64,000 bases of DNA from Mesorhizobium sp. CAU 1732 (GTDB lineage: Bacteria; Pseudomonadota; Alphaproteobacteria; Rhizobiales; Rhizobiaceae), in contig NZ_JBDQQR010000001.1 of NCBI RefSeq assembly GCF_039888675.1, positions 3,286,001 through 3,350,000 of the forward strand, in the 5' to 3' direction. This document shows positions 28,520-37,061 of the stretch, piece after piece. The stretch's first letter is position 1. Each line of letters begins with the position of its first letter. Below the pieces are notes generated by a model that saw only the letters and a program-made list of their open reading frames with translations, had not been told where the DNA came from and made no database searches. Made by a program: the position numbers and the translations under genes.

Positions 28520-29865
28520 GGCTTGTAGCCGAGCTTCGACGGGGTCAGCCCCATCCGCACCACCACCAGCCCGCGCGACGGGACGACGGCGATCGACTGG
28601 CCGTCATGGCCGAGCAGCCAGAACGTGTCGTCAGGCAGGTCGAAGCCCGCGTCGGGATCCTCGCCTTCCGGCGTGCCTGCGTCCGGCCCGCGCAGCCAGA
28701 GCTGTCCCCGGCCATATGTGCCTTCCGATGCCGGAGCTGCCTCCCGCATCCAGGCGACATAGCCCTCCGGCAGGATTTGCTCGCCATCCCACACGCCGTC
28801 ATTGCGCAGGAACTCGCCGAACCGCGCCCAGTCATGGGCCGTGGCGTAGAGATAGGACGATCCGACGAACGTGCCACGTGCATCGGCCTCCAGCGTCGCG
28901 CTCGTCATGCCGAGCGGCCCGAACAGCGCCTCTCGCGGCCAGGCAAGCGCCGCGTCGGGATCATCGAACGCATTTTGCCAGACGCGCGACAAAAGCACGC
29001 TCGTCCCGCTCGAATAGCTGAAGGTCTCGCCGCGTGGGCCGGCGAAGGGCTTGTCGGCGGCGAACTCCGCCATGTCGGGCTGAAGGTAGAGCATGCGCGT
29101 CACGTCGGTCACATCGCCATAGTCTTCGTTGAATTCCAGCCCGCTCGACATCGCCATGAGGTCGGCGATCTCGATCTCGGCGCGCTCGTCCACGCTCCAA
29201 GCCTCGAAGAGGTCGCTCTGATCCAACGAAAGGCGCTCGTCACGAACCAGAATTCCGATGAGGGCCGCCGTGACGGTCTTGGTCATCGACCAGCCGAGCA
29301 GCGGCGTCAGATCGTTGAACGCGACGCCGTAGCGCTCGCCCACGATCCTGCCGTTCTGCACGACGACGATGGCGCGCATGCCCTCGCCCGTCATGGCGGG
29401 ATCGTCGAGGATTTGCGCCAACCGTGGATCGGTCGAAAGCTCCACGCGCTCGCCCTGCGGCCACAGGGCGGCAATATCCGGGCTTGGCAGGTAGCCGAGA
29501 TCGGGGAGGTTCGCTGCGGTCACATCGCCGTCGGGCACCACCGCACAGCCGGTTCCATTGCGGTACACGGTCTGCGAGCGGCCGAACACGCCCAGCAATC
29601 CGGCGGTGACCGTACGCGCGACCGGATCGACATTGGCCGAGACGTAGCCGAGCAGCGGATGGCCGGGCGCCTGGACGTCGATCGACATCACCTGATCGCC
29701 CGGCCGCGAGGCGAGAAACGCATTCGAACAGACCATCTTGGCGGAGTAGGCCGTGGCAACGCGGATAAGTGCCGGCGGGGCAAAATAGAGCCAGGCTGCC
29801 GCGGCGATGACGATAACCGCCAGCACGGCGATTGCCCATTTCGCTATTTTGCCGAATACTGCCAT
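28480..29865 (-). CDS. serine hydrolase of the beta-lactamase/transpeptidase fold
   Basis: Membrane-anchored class C beta-lactamase-like hydrolase of 461 residues. An N-terminal helix (KIAKWAIAVLAVIVIAAAAW, about 6-25) is followed by a roughly 110-residue region and then the catalytic domain. The SxxK nucleophile is Ser193-Met-Thr-Lys196 in LLGWSMTKTVTAA, and YSSGTSVLLS is a plausible YxN-equivalent with Ser in place of Asn. LLGHDGQSIAVVPSRGLV near the end includes the HxG-type third motif. Start at 29865 gives the helix; the frame is open to 29946. Converges on btaB with a 40-base overlap. Substrate unknown. Confidence 0.85.
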   Translation of the reverse strand: MAVFGKIAKWAIAVLAVIVIAAAAWLYFAPPALIRVATAYSAKMVCSNAFLASRPGDQVMSIDVQAPGHPLLGYVSANVDPVARTVTAGLLGVFGRSQTVYRNGTGCAVVPDGDVTAANLPDLGYLPSPDIAALWPQGERVELSTDPRLAQILDDPAMTGEGMRAIVVVQNGRIVGERYGVAFNDLTPLLGWSMTKTVTAALIGILVRDERLSLDQSDLFEAWSVDERAEIEIADLMAMSSGLEFNEDYGDVTDVTRMLYLQPDMAEFAADKPFAGPRGETFSYSSGTSVLLSRVWQNAFDDPDAALAWPREALFGPLGMTSATLEADARGTFVGSSYLYATAHDWARFGEFLRNDGVWDGEQILPEGYVAWMREAAPASEGTYGRGQLWLRGPDAGTPEGEDPDAGFDLPDDTFWLLGHDGQSIAVVPSRGLVVVRMGLTPSKLGYKPQAMVEALLGVLE

Positions 29866-30084
29866 CGCATCCCCCAACCGTCTTACGCCCGCAAATCGCG
29901 CTGTCGCCGCACAATTCCACCGGACTCTTGCGGGGCTGCGGCGCAAAAATCAATGGCAGGACGCAAACCCACGAGATCGTGCACATGCCTGCCGGTGACG
30001 GGTTCGCCGCCTTCGACTATGGCTTGCAATCAGCAACACTTTTGATTCGATGCCCTCACGGGCAGCAGAGCGCCCGGGGGATCG

Positions 30085-30903
30085 ATGCGCCGATTTGCGG
30101 CCCTTGCGTTGATGGCAGTGATCGCAGCCTGCAGCACCGTCGACTACGATTTCGGGAATCTCTCGCCATCGTCGTCGGGGGGAGCGGCAGGCGTATCGCA
30201 AAACGTGACCGTCAGAAATCCGCGCTACGGCGACAGCAATCCGCACCCGTGGAAAAGCCGTGCGCCATGGACCTATGCCGTCCACGGCACGGACGTCTCG
30301 AAATATCAGGGCTCGGTCGATTGGGCCGCCGCAAAGGCGTCCGGCATCTCGTTCGTGTTCATCAAGGCGACCGAAGGCGGCGATCGTTTCGACGAGCGCT
30401 TCAACGAACATTGGCGTGGCGCGAAAGCTGCCGGCATCCCCCGCAGCGCCTATCACTTCTACTATTTCTGCAGGCCGGCCCACGAGCAGGCCGAGTGGTT
30501 CATCCGCAACGTGCCGAAAGAAGCAGGCACCCTGCCCCATGTGCTCGACATGGAATGGAACCATCTGTCGCCCTCCTGCAAGCTGCGCCCGCCTGCTGCC
30601 GTCGTGCACCGCGAAATGCGCATCTTCCTCGACATCCTGACGCGTCACTATGGAAAGCGCCCGATCGTCTACACCTCGATCGATTTCTTCGACGACAACA
30701 ACCTGTCGCAATTCCCCGGTGTCGATTGGTGGCTGCGCTCCGTCGCCGCTCACCCCGATGATCTGTATGGCAGCCATCCGTTCCGCTTCTGGCAATATAC
30801 GGGGACAGGCATCGTTCCCGGCATCAGGGGCGACGCCGATATCAACGTGTTCAACGGCTCCGAGGCGCAGTGGCGCAGTTGGTTGCAGGAGCATTTGAAG
30901 TAA
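30085..30903 (+). CDS. GH25 lysozyme-type lipoprotein
   Basis: Peptidoglycan muramidase-type hydrolase of 272 residues. The lipobox AVIAAC places the lipidated Cys at residue 16. GH25 signatures are the HGTDVSKYQG strand (about 67-76) with Asp70 and the LDMEWNH motif near 152-158 carrying the catalytic acid pair, then WLRSVAAHP and FWQYTGTGIVPGIRGDADIN toward the end. Cell-wall turnover at the outer-membrane face is likely. A second wall hydrolase gene follows 71 bases on, same strand, so the two may be co-transcribed. Confidence 0.9.
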   Translation: MRRFAALALMAVIAACSTVDYDFGNLSPSSSGGAAGVSQNVTVRNPRYGDSNPHPWKSRAPWTYAVHGTDVSKYQGSVDWAAAKASGISFVFIKATEGGDRFDERFNEHWRGAKAAGIPRSAYHFYYFCRPAHEQAEWFIRNVPKEAGTLPHVLDMEWNHLSPSCKLRPPAAVVHREMRIFLDILTRHYGKRPIVYTSIDFFDDNNLSQFPGVDWWLRSVAAHPDDLYGSHPFRFWQYTGTGIVPGIRGDADINVFNGSEAQWRSWLQEHLK

Positions 30904-30974
30904 CGCCGAATTTATGCCCGGTTTGCTGTCGCATGACCGACAATGGGCGCAACCGTTTCAGACTGGAGTACCTC

Positions 30975-32147
30975 ATGCGAACCTTGGTCGCCGCTCTCGC
31001 AACCGTGCTTGCAGCCACCGCACCCACCCTTGCGCAACAATGCGGCGGCGACTTCGAAGCATGGCGGGCCGAGATCGCAAATGAGGCGCGCGCCGCAGGC
31101 GTCGGCGACACGGGTCTGGCGGCCCTCGCAAACGCCCGCCTCGATCAGCGCGTGCTGGACCGCGATCGCGCGCAAGGTGTCTTCACCCAGACCTTCACCG
31201 AATTCGCCGGCCGCATGATCAACGACTATCGCCTGACCAACGGCGCGGCGAATTTGCGCAAATATGCCGACGTCTTCGCGAAGGCGGAACAGGACTACGG
31301 CGTGCCAGGCCCCGTCATCACCGCCTTCTGGGCGCTTGAGACGGATTTCGGCGCGGTCCAGGGCGACTTCAATTCGCTCAACGCCCTCGTCACGCTCGGC
31401 CATGACTGCCGCCGTCCCGAGCTCTTCCGCCCGCAGGTCGTGCCGCTTCTCACCCTGATCGACAACGGCACATTCACGGCAGATGTGCAGGGCGCTTGGG
31501 CGGGCGAGATCGGCCAGACCCAGATGTTGCCCTCCGACATCCTGACCAAAGGCGTCGATGGCGACGGCGACGGCATCGTCGACATTCGCCGCAGCGTGCC
31601 TGACGTCATCCTGACCACCGCCAAGAAGATTCAGTCCCGCGGATGGAAGGCAGGCGAGCCGTGGATGGAAGAGGTTCGCGTGCCCGCCGAAATGCCATGG
31701 CAGGAGACCGGCCGCACGAACAAGCTGCCGATAAGCCAATGGTCGTCATGGGGCGTGACCAAGCGCGACGGCAGCCCGCTCGACACCAACATGCCGAATG
31801 CCGGCATCGCGCTCCCCATGGGCCACAAGGGTCCGGCGTTTCTGGTCTACGACAATTTCGACATCTATCTCGAATGGAACCAGTCGTTCACCTACACGCT
31901 GACGGCCGCCAATCTGGCCACGCGGTTCGCAGGCGCGCCGCGCTTCGATCCCCGCCAGCCCGAGCAGGGCCTTGTCGGCGAATCGATGAAGCTGCTTCAG
32001 CAGAAGCTGAAAGATCGCGGCCACGATGTCGGCGGTCTCGACGGCATCCTGGGCGTCATGACGCGCGAGGCCGTCCGAACCGAACAGCAGCGCCTCGGCC
32101 TGCCTGTCGATGGCTGGCCGACGCCTGCGTTGCTGTCGAATTTGTAG
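30975..32147 (+). CDS. lytic murein transglycosylase (MltB/SLT_2 type) with peptidoglycan-binding domain
   Basis: Periplasmic lytic transglycosylase of 390 residues with signal peptide MRTLVAALATVLAATAPTLA. The SLT_2 catalytic Glu is Glu122 in TAFWALETDFG; GEIGQTQMLPSDIL near 172-185 and the calcium-loop-like DGDGDGIVDIRRSVPD near 192-207 are conserved family pieces. A C-terminal PG_binding_1 domain (about 325-390) begins KLLQQKLKDRGHDVGGLDG. The ATG at 30975 opens a proper signal peptide; the frame continues upstream into the lysozyme gene without homology. Follows the GH25 gene by 71 bases. Confidence 0.9.
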   Translation: MRTLVAALATVLAATAPTLAQQCGGDFEAWRAEIANEARAAGVGDTGLAALANARLDQRVLDRDRAQGVFTQTFTEFAGRMINDYRLTNGAANLRKYADVFAKAEQDYGVPGPVITAFWALETDFGAVQGDFNSLNALVTLGHDCRRPELFRPQVVPLLTLIDNGTFTADVQGAWAGEIGQTQMLPSDILTKGVDGDGDGIVDIRRSVPDVILTTAKKIQSRGWKAGEPWMEEVRVPAEMPWQETGRTNKLPISQWSSWGVTKRDGSPLDTNMPNAGIALPMGHKGPAFLVYDNFDIYLEWNQSFTYTLTAANLATRFAGAPRFDPRQPEQGLVGESMKLLQQKLKDRGHDVGGLDGILGVMTREAVRTEQQRLGLPVDGWPTPALLSNL

Positions 32148-32185
32148 AGCGCTTCACCGAGTCGCGCCTAGCATATCCGTCGAGC

Positions 32186-33406
32186 CTAATCCGCCATCGT
32201 CTCCAGGCTCGCGAAGCCTTCCGGCATGCCGCCCTCGTCGAACGGCGTCGTCACCTCCACGAACGTGTCGGGATAAAACCCGTTGAAGCGCGTGCGCAGC
32301 GACAGCGAATAGGCGCCGATATGGCCGATCTCGATCCAGTCGCCCGTATCGACCGTCTCCGGAAGCCAGAACGGCCTTGAGAGGATGTCGACGGAATCGC
32401 AGGTCGCACCGCAGACCTTGAAAGGCGCGATCTTCTTGGGATCGCCGTTGCGGCTGCGGATCGCGGGATCGGGGATGAATCGCGCCGGAAGCGTGATCTT
32501 GCCGGTCCACGAATCCGACAACGAAGCCCAGATGCCGTCATTGATGTAGAGCCGCCTGCCCTTGCGCAGAAGCACGCGCACGATCAGCGAATAGGCGCGC
32601 GCGACGATGACGCGGCCCGGCTCCGCCACCAGCGGCATATCGCCAAAGTTCCATTCCTGAATGTCGTTGCGCAGGCGCGACATCAACTGCCCGAGCGATG
32701 GCATCTCCGGCTTCTTGCGGTTCGGATCATGGCCGTATTCGGCGGGGAAACCGCCGCCGACATCGAGCGACGCGATCGGCGTGGAGACGCGGTTGCGCAC
32801 CCAGTCGGCCGAGGCCAGCGCGCGCTCATAGGTGTCGGGATCCTCGATCTGGCTGCCGACGTGGAAGCACAGCCCCACCTTGAAGCCACCGCGCCCTAGC
32901 CGGTCGGCGAGTTCGACGGCAGCCGCCGGTCCCGCGCCGAACTTCTTGGAGAGTTCGTAGGCCGCGCTTCCCTTGGTCTGGATGCGGACGAAGACGGTGA
33001 TCGTGCCGGGGTCGATGTCGAGCGCCTTGACGACGCGCGTCAGTTTCGTGATCTCGTCCTCATGGTCGATCGCGACGACCCGGATGCCGTACTCCTCGAG
33101 CGCCAGACGGATATGCGACTGCGCCTTGACCGGGTGCATGTAGAGCATCTCGGCCTTGGGCGCGACAGCCCGCACATCGGCGATTTCCTGCGGTGACGCC
33201 ACGTCGAAACAAGTGACGCCTGCTTCGGAAAGCGCCTTCAAGACCATCGGCTCGCCATTGGTCTTCACCGCATAGGCCGTCTTGCCGGGAAACATCGACA
33301 TGAACTGGCGGCAGTCTTCCTTCAGAACCTCGGGGCGAAAGCAGTAGACCGGATCGTCGGGGCGAAGCGCGAGGGCTGCTTCGCGTGCATTTTCGAATCG
33401 CTGCAA
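32186..33406 (-). CDS. ornithine/lysine decarboxylase, alanine-racemase fold
   Basis: Type III-fold PLP decarboxylase of 406 residues making putrescine and/or cadaverine. The Schiff-base lysine is Lys48 in YAVKTN; HVGSQ near 175-180, DVGGGFPAEY and the CGATCDSVD motif near 332-340 (family: CGPTCDGxD) contribute the second-subunit cysteine. The start is unusual: no suitable ATG exists before residue 37, but a TTG at 33406 follows a strong AAGGAGA site, and homology begins there. Divergent from an EamA-type exporter. Ornithine versus lysine preference cannot be told from sequence. Confidence 0.87.
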   Translation of the reverse strand: MQRFENAREAALALRPDDPVYCFRPEVLKEDCRQFMSMFPGKTAYAVKTNGEPMVLKALSEAGVTCFDVASPQEIADVRAVAPKAEMLYMHPVKAQSHIRLALEEYGIRVVAIDHEDEITKLTRVVKALDIDPGTITVFVRIQTKGSAAYELSKKFGAGPAAAVELADRLGRGGFKVGLCFHVGSQIEDPDTYERALASADWVRNRVSTPIASLDVGGGFPAEYGHDPNRKKPEMPSLGQLMSRLRNDIQEWNFGDMPLVAEPGRVIVARAYSLIVRVLLRKGRRLYINDGIWASLSDSWTGKITLPARFIPDPAIRSRNGDPKKIAPFKVCGATCDSVDILSRPFWLPETVDTGDWIEIGHIGAYSLSLRTRFNGFYPDTFVEVTTPFDEGGMPEGFASLETMAD

Positions 33407-33579
33407 GTGCGATCTCCTTGTGTGATCGTGGCGGACCCTAACAGCCCAGCCTGTCGCGACAAAGTGCCGGCAGGGCGGTCTTCGCCACCACGCGCTATCG
33501 CATGGACCAGAACACGAAGCGGGTGGCGGGAGAATGACGCCTGTCCTACGCAATCACCTGGAAGACCGGAGGATATCGC

Positions 33580-34497
33580 ATGGCCGCCACAGACAGCAAA
33601 ATGACGACGGGGCCGATGACCGCCGTCAACTGGGGCATGCTCCTGGTTCTCGGCGCGCTGTGGGGCGGTTCGTTCTTCTTCGCGCGCATCGCGGTGGCGG
33701 AAATCCCGCCTCTGAACCTCGTGCTGTTTCGCGTCGCCATTGCGGCTATCGCGCTGCACCTCTATCTGGCTGTCGCCGGCCCGTCGTTCCGGCTGGCGCT
33801 GCCGATGGCCGGAAGCTTCGTCGTTCTGGCGCTCCTCAACAACATCATCCCGTTCAGCCTGATGTTTGCCGGGCAGACGGAACTCGGTGCCGGAGCCGCC
33901 TCCATCCTCAACGCAACGACGCCGTTCTGGACGATGATCCTCGCCAATCTCCTGACGTCCGACGAGAAACTTTCGTGGAACAAGTCGATCGGCGTCGTGC
34001 TCGGCATCATGGGTGCCGCGGTCATGATCGGCCCGGGCGTGCTGGCCGGTCTCGGCGGCCCTGTCTGGGCCAAGCTCGCTCTCGTGGGGACAGCGGTATC
34101 CTATGGGTTCGCGGCAATCTTCGCGCGAAAATTCTCCAGACTGCCGCCGCCGATCATCGCCACCGGGCAGTTGACGGCCTCGACCGTGATCATGATCCCC
34201 GTCGTGCTCTTCACACACGGGCCATCCGGGCTTTTCTCCGCAAGCATGGATGCATGGGCGGCCGTGTTCTGCCTCGCGCTCCTCGCCACCGCCTTCGCCT
34301 ACATCCTGTTCTTCCGGCTCATCCAGTCCGCCGGCGCTACCAACACCTCGCTGGTGACGCTGATCGTGCCGGTGAGCGCGATCCTGCTCGGCGCGCTTTT
34401 CCTCGGCGAACGGCTCGAACTCTTCGAGATGCTCGGCATGGGGCTGATCGCGCTGGGCCTGCTCACCATTGACGGCAGGCTCCTGAAGCGGCGATAG
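33580..34497 (+). CDS. EamA/DMT-family transporter
   Basis: Ten-helix drug/metabolite-type permease of 305 residues, with two EamA halves (about 18-145 and 165-300). Hallmarks are LVLGALWGGSFFFARIA near the start, PFSLMFAGQTELGAGAASIL mid-first half, and the second-half ATAFAYILFFRLIQSAGATN block. A GGAGGATATCGC site precedes the ATG. It is 27 bases upstream of an amidase gene on the same strand and divergent from the decarboxylase; export of an amine or amino compound is possible but is speculation. Confidence 0.9.
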   Translation: MAATDSKMTTGPMTAVNWGMLLVLGALWGGSFFFARIAVAEIPPLNLVLFRVAIAAIALHLYLAVAGPSFRLALPMAGSFVVLALLNNIIPFSLMFAGQTELGAGAASILNATTPFWTMILANLLTSDEKLSWNKSIGVVLGIMGAAVMIGPGVLAGLGGPVWAKLALVGTAVSYGFAAIFARKFSRLPPPIIATGQLTASTVIMIPVVLFTHGPSGLFSASMDAWAAVFCLALLATAFAYILFFRLIQSAGATNTSLVTLIVPVSAILLGALFLGERLELFEMLGMGLIALGLLTIDGRLLKRR

Positions 34498-34524
34498 CTT
34501 TCGGCGGTACAGGGGGGCATCGCC

Positions 34525-35781
34525 ATGCAATCGGTCATTTCCATTCTCGCGGATGTGCGCGCGGGCAAAAGAACGGCGCGTGAAGCCGTCGAGGCAAGCC
34601 TTGATGCCATCGCAGCGCGCGAACCGGACGTCCTCGCCTTCGAGCGGACGGCGGATCGTGCAACCCTCCTGCACCAGGCGGAAACGGCGACGGGGCCGCT
34701 CGCCGGCATCGCCATCGGCGTGAAGGACATCTTCGACACGTTCGACATGGAGACGCGGTACGGAACGCCGATCTATGCCGGCAACCAGCCCAAATCCGAC
34801 GCGGCCATCGTTGCCATGGCGCGGCGGGCGGGTGGCGCGATCGTGGGAAAGACTGTCACGACCGAGTTCGCCTATTTCACGCCGGGCAAGACGCGCAATC
34901 CGCACGATCCGGCCCATACGCCGGGCGGTTCTTCATCGGGGTCGGCAGCCGCGGTCGCCGCCGGCATGATCCCGGCCGCGATCGGAACGCAGACCGGCGG
35001 ATCGATCATCCGCCCGGCATCCTTCTGCGGCGTCGCCGGATACAAGCCGAGCTTTCGGCTCCTGCCCGCGACGGGCATGAAGACCTTCTCATGGTCGCTC
35101 GACACCGTCGGCCTCTTCGCGGCGTCCGTCGCCGATGTGGCAGCCTTCGCGACCGCGCTCACGGGGCGGCCGCTCGAGGCGGAGCCTGTCGAGCCTGCAA
35201 GCCTGCGCATCGGCATCTACCGCAGCGCCATCTGGAACGATGCGTCGCAGGATATGCGTGCAGCCGTGCAGACGATCGCGGCACTTGCGGCCGATGCCGG
35301 CGCCACGGTGATGGATGTCACCGAGCCCGACCTGCTCGCCGCCGCGCGGGAAGCCCACGCCACCATCCAGAACTACGAAGCGGGCCTTGCTCTCGCAGGC
35401 GACCTTGCGCTCAACGAGAGCCGCATGAGCGCGAAGCTTCGCGAGACATTGCTCGAAGGCACAGCCATCGCGCCGTCCGAATACGATGCGGCCAGACGCA
35501 TCGCACGCCATGCGCGCCATGCCGCGACCGAACTGTTTTCGGATGTCGATATCCTCATCAAGCCGTCCGCGCCGGGTGCGGCACCAAAGGGATTGGAAAC
35601 GACCGGTGTACCGACCTTCAACAAGCTCTGGAGCCTGGCGGGAAACCCTTGCGTCAACGTCCCCGGCATCGCGGACGCACATGGGCTGCCGCTCGGCGTT
35701 CAGGTCGTCGCCCGCTTCGGCCAGGATCAGAGGATGCTGTCGGCCGCCGCGTGGCTGCAATCGCTTTTGCGAGCCGGTTAA
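34525..35781 (+). CDS. amidase signature-family hydrolase
   Basis: Amidase of 418 residues with the full Ser-cisSer-Lys triad. Lys67 lies in IGVKDIFDT, the glycine/serine-rich GGSSSGSAAAVAAGM begins near 133 (cis-Ser), and the nucleophilic Ser near residue 160 is in GTQTGGSIIRPA. It has no GatCAB context, no partner gatB/C and is shorter than GatA, so a small-molecule amidase or ureido/allophanate-type hydrolase is more likely than tRNA amidotransferase. Follows the EamA transporter within 27 bases. Confidence 0.85.
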   Translation: MQSVISILADVRAGKRTAREAVEASLDAIAAREPDVLAFERTADRATLLHQAETATGPLAGIAIGVKDIFDTFDMETRYGTPIYAGNQPKSDAAIVAMARRAGGAIVGKTVTTEFAYFTPGKTRNPHDPAHTPGGSSSGSAAAVAAGMIPAAIGTQTGGSIIRPASFCGVAGYKPSFRLLPATGMKTFSWSLDTVGLFAASVADVAAFATALTGRPLEAEPVEPASLRIGIYRSAIWNDASQDMRAAVQTIAALAADAGATVMDVTEPDLLAAAREAHATIQNYEAGLALAGDLALNESRMSAKLRETLLEGTAIAPSEYDAARRIARHARHAATELFSDVDILIKPSAPGAAPKGLETTGVPTFNKLWSLAGNPCVNVPGIADAHGLPLGVQVVARFGQDQRMLSAAAWLQSLLRAG

Positions 35782-35910
35782 CGGTTGAGGCGGCCAGCCA
35801 CATTTTGTTCACAGGTTCGCCACGATCGATTGTCGAGCGAAATCAAATGCGTGGCCCCGAATGCAGGTCGCATTTCCTACAGGCGTGTCGCATTGCAGCA
35901 CAAAATGCCC

Positions 35911-35938
35911 TTGCCAGCAGCCGATTACCGCCTAGAAT
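35911..35938 (+). promoter_or_regulatory. candidate promoter of the 28-residue membrane peptide
   Basis: CTTGCC (from 35910), 17 bases, then TAGAAT (35933-35938) lies 30 bases upstream of the small reading frame. It resembles the alphaproteobacterial CTTGAC-N17-CTATAT-like consensus. Confidence 0.4.
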
Positions 35939-35968
35939 CCATCGATAGTCGGTAGAGGAGACTATGTC

Positions 35969-36055
35969 ATGGGACTTGCGCGACCAATCAATGCCTTGAT
36001 GATTTGTGCTGCGTTCGCCTTCATCGGCGCTGTGATCATGGGGGTTCTGGCTTGA
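35969..36055 (+). CDS. 28-residue single-helix membrane peptide
   Basis: Short frame of 28 residues starting MGLARPINALMICAAFAF, almost entirely one transmembrane helix, ending VLA. It is supported by a GTAGAGGAGAC ribosome-binding site at normal distance from the ATG, a plausible promoter 30 bases upstream, and two hairpins downstream, one immediately after the stop (GACGGC-AAA-GCCGTC then GGTTTT). The same ATG region has a second overlapping ATG four bases upstream that gives only ten residues. The isolated monocistronic set-up suggests a true small membrane protein. Function unknown. Confidence 0.6.
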   Translation: MGLARPINALMICAAFAFIGAVIMGVLA

Positions 36056-36126
36056 CGGCAAAGCCGTCGGTTTTCTGAAACGACTGAGGAATACAGAAAG
36101 GGCCGGATGATCTCCGGCCCTTTTTG
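36053..36126. terminator. tandem terminators between the small peptide gene and metF
   Basis: First hairpin GACGGC-AAA-GCCGTC followed by GGTTTT begins at the small-peptide stop. Second, stronger one AAAGGGCCGGA-TGATC-TCCGGCCCTTTTT lies at about 36097-36126, with runs suited to either direction, so it probably also ends metF transcription from the right. Confidence 0.85.
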
Positions 36127-36146
36127 CATGCCAATTCGTGACCGCG

Positions 36147-37061
36147 CTACGCGGCAGCCGAGGTCGTGTTGATGACCGCCGGGCGGATGCCGATGAGGTG
36201 GCAGATCGCGAAGGCGAGGTCCGCGCGGTTCATCGTATAGAAGTGAAACTCCCCGATGCCGCGCTCGACGAGATCGAGCACCTGTTCCGCGGCGATAGCC
36301 GATGCCACAAGCGCGTGGGTCTGGGGGTCCTTGTCGAGGCCGTCGAAGCGCTCGGCAAGCCACGCCGGAACATGCGCGCCGCAGCGTGCCGAGAAATTGG
36401 CCACCTGGCCGAAATTGTGGATCGGCAGAATCCCCGGAACGATCGGGATATAGATGCCCGCCCGGCGGGCGCGCTCGACATAGCGCTCGTAAAGATCGTT
36501 GTCGAAGAAGAACTGGGTGATCGCGCGCGTCGCGCCATTGTCGACCTTGCGCTTGAGCATGTCGATGTCGGTGGCGAAATCGGCGCTCTCGGGATGCTTT
36601 TCCGGATAGGCGGATACCGACACTTCAAAATCGCCGATCGCACGGATCGCGCCGACGAGTTCGGCACCGTTCGAATAGCCTTGCGGATGCGGGCGATAGG
36701 CTTGGCCGACGCCGGCCGCAGGGTCACCACGCAGCGCCACGAAACGCGTGACACCCATGGATGCGAAGTCGCGCACCACTTCTTCCACGTCCGCGCGCGT
36801 GGCATCGACGCATGTCATGTGCGCGGCGGGCTTCAGGGCGCTCTCGTTGAGGATACGCGACACGGTGCGGGCCGTGCGTTCGCGGGTCGATCCGCCCGCG
36901 CCGTAAGTCACCGACACATAATTGGGCGCCAGCGGCTCAAGCCTCGTGATCGTGTCCCAAAGGCGCGTCTCCATATCGTCGCTCTTGGGCGGGAAGAACT
37001 CGAACGACACCTTGATGCGATCGCCGATGTCGGGGCGGCGGGAAAGGCGAAGGTCGCTCAT
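36147..37061 (-). CDS. metF: 5,10-methylenetetrahydrofolate reductase
   Basis: Flavin-dependent reductase of 304 residues making 5-methyl-tetrahydrofolate for methionine synthesis. Near the N-terminus SFEFFPPKSDDME matches the MetF core; YVSVTYGAGGSTRERT (about 47-62) carries the folate-site residues, and TQFFFDNDLYERYV (about 180-193) is the other classical block. Start at 37061 overlaps the upstream regulator stop by one base (TGATG). The gene is downstream of an ArsR-methyltransferase regulator with a palindromic operator, indicating control by methyl-cycle intermediates. Confidence 0.95.
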   Translation of the reverse strand: MSDLRLSRRPDIGDRIKVSFEFFPPKSDDMETRLWDTITRLEPLAPNYVSVTYGAGGSTRERTARTVSRILNESALKPAAHMTCVDATRADVEEVVRDFASMGVTRFVALRGDPAAGVGQAYRPHPQGYSNGAELVGAIRAIGDFEVSVSAYPEKHPESADFATDIDMLKRKVDNGATRAITQFFFDNDLYERYVERARRAGIYIPIVPGILPIHNFGQVANFSARCGAHVPAWLAERFDGLDKDPQTHALVASAIAAEQVLDLVERGIGEFHFYTMNRADLAFAICHLIGIRPAVINTTSAAA

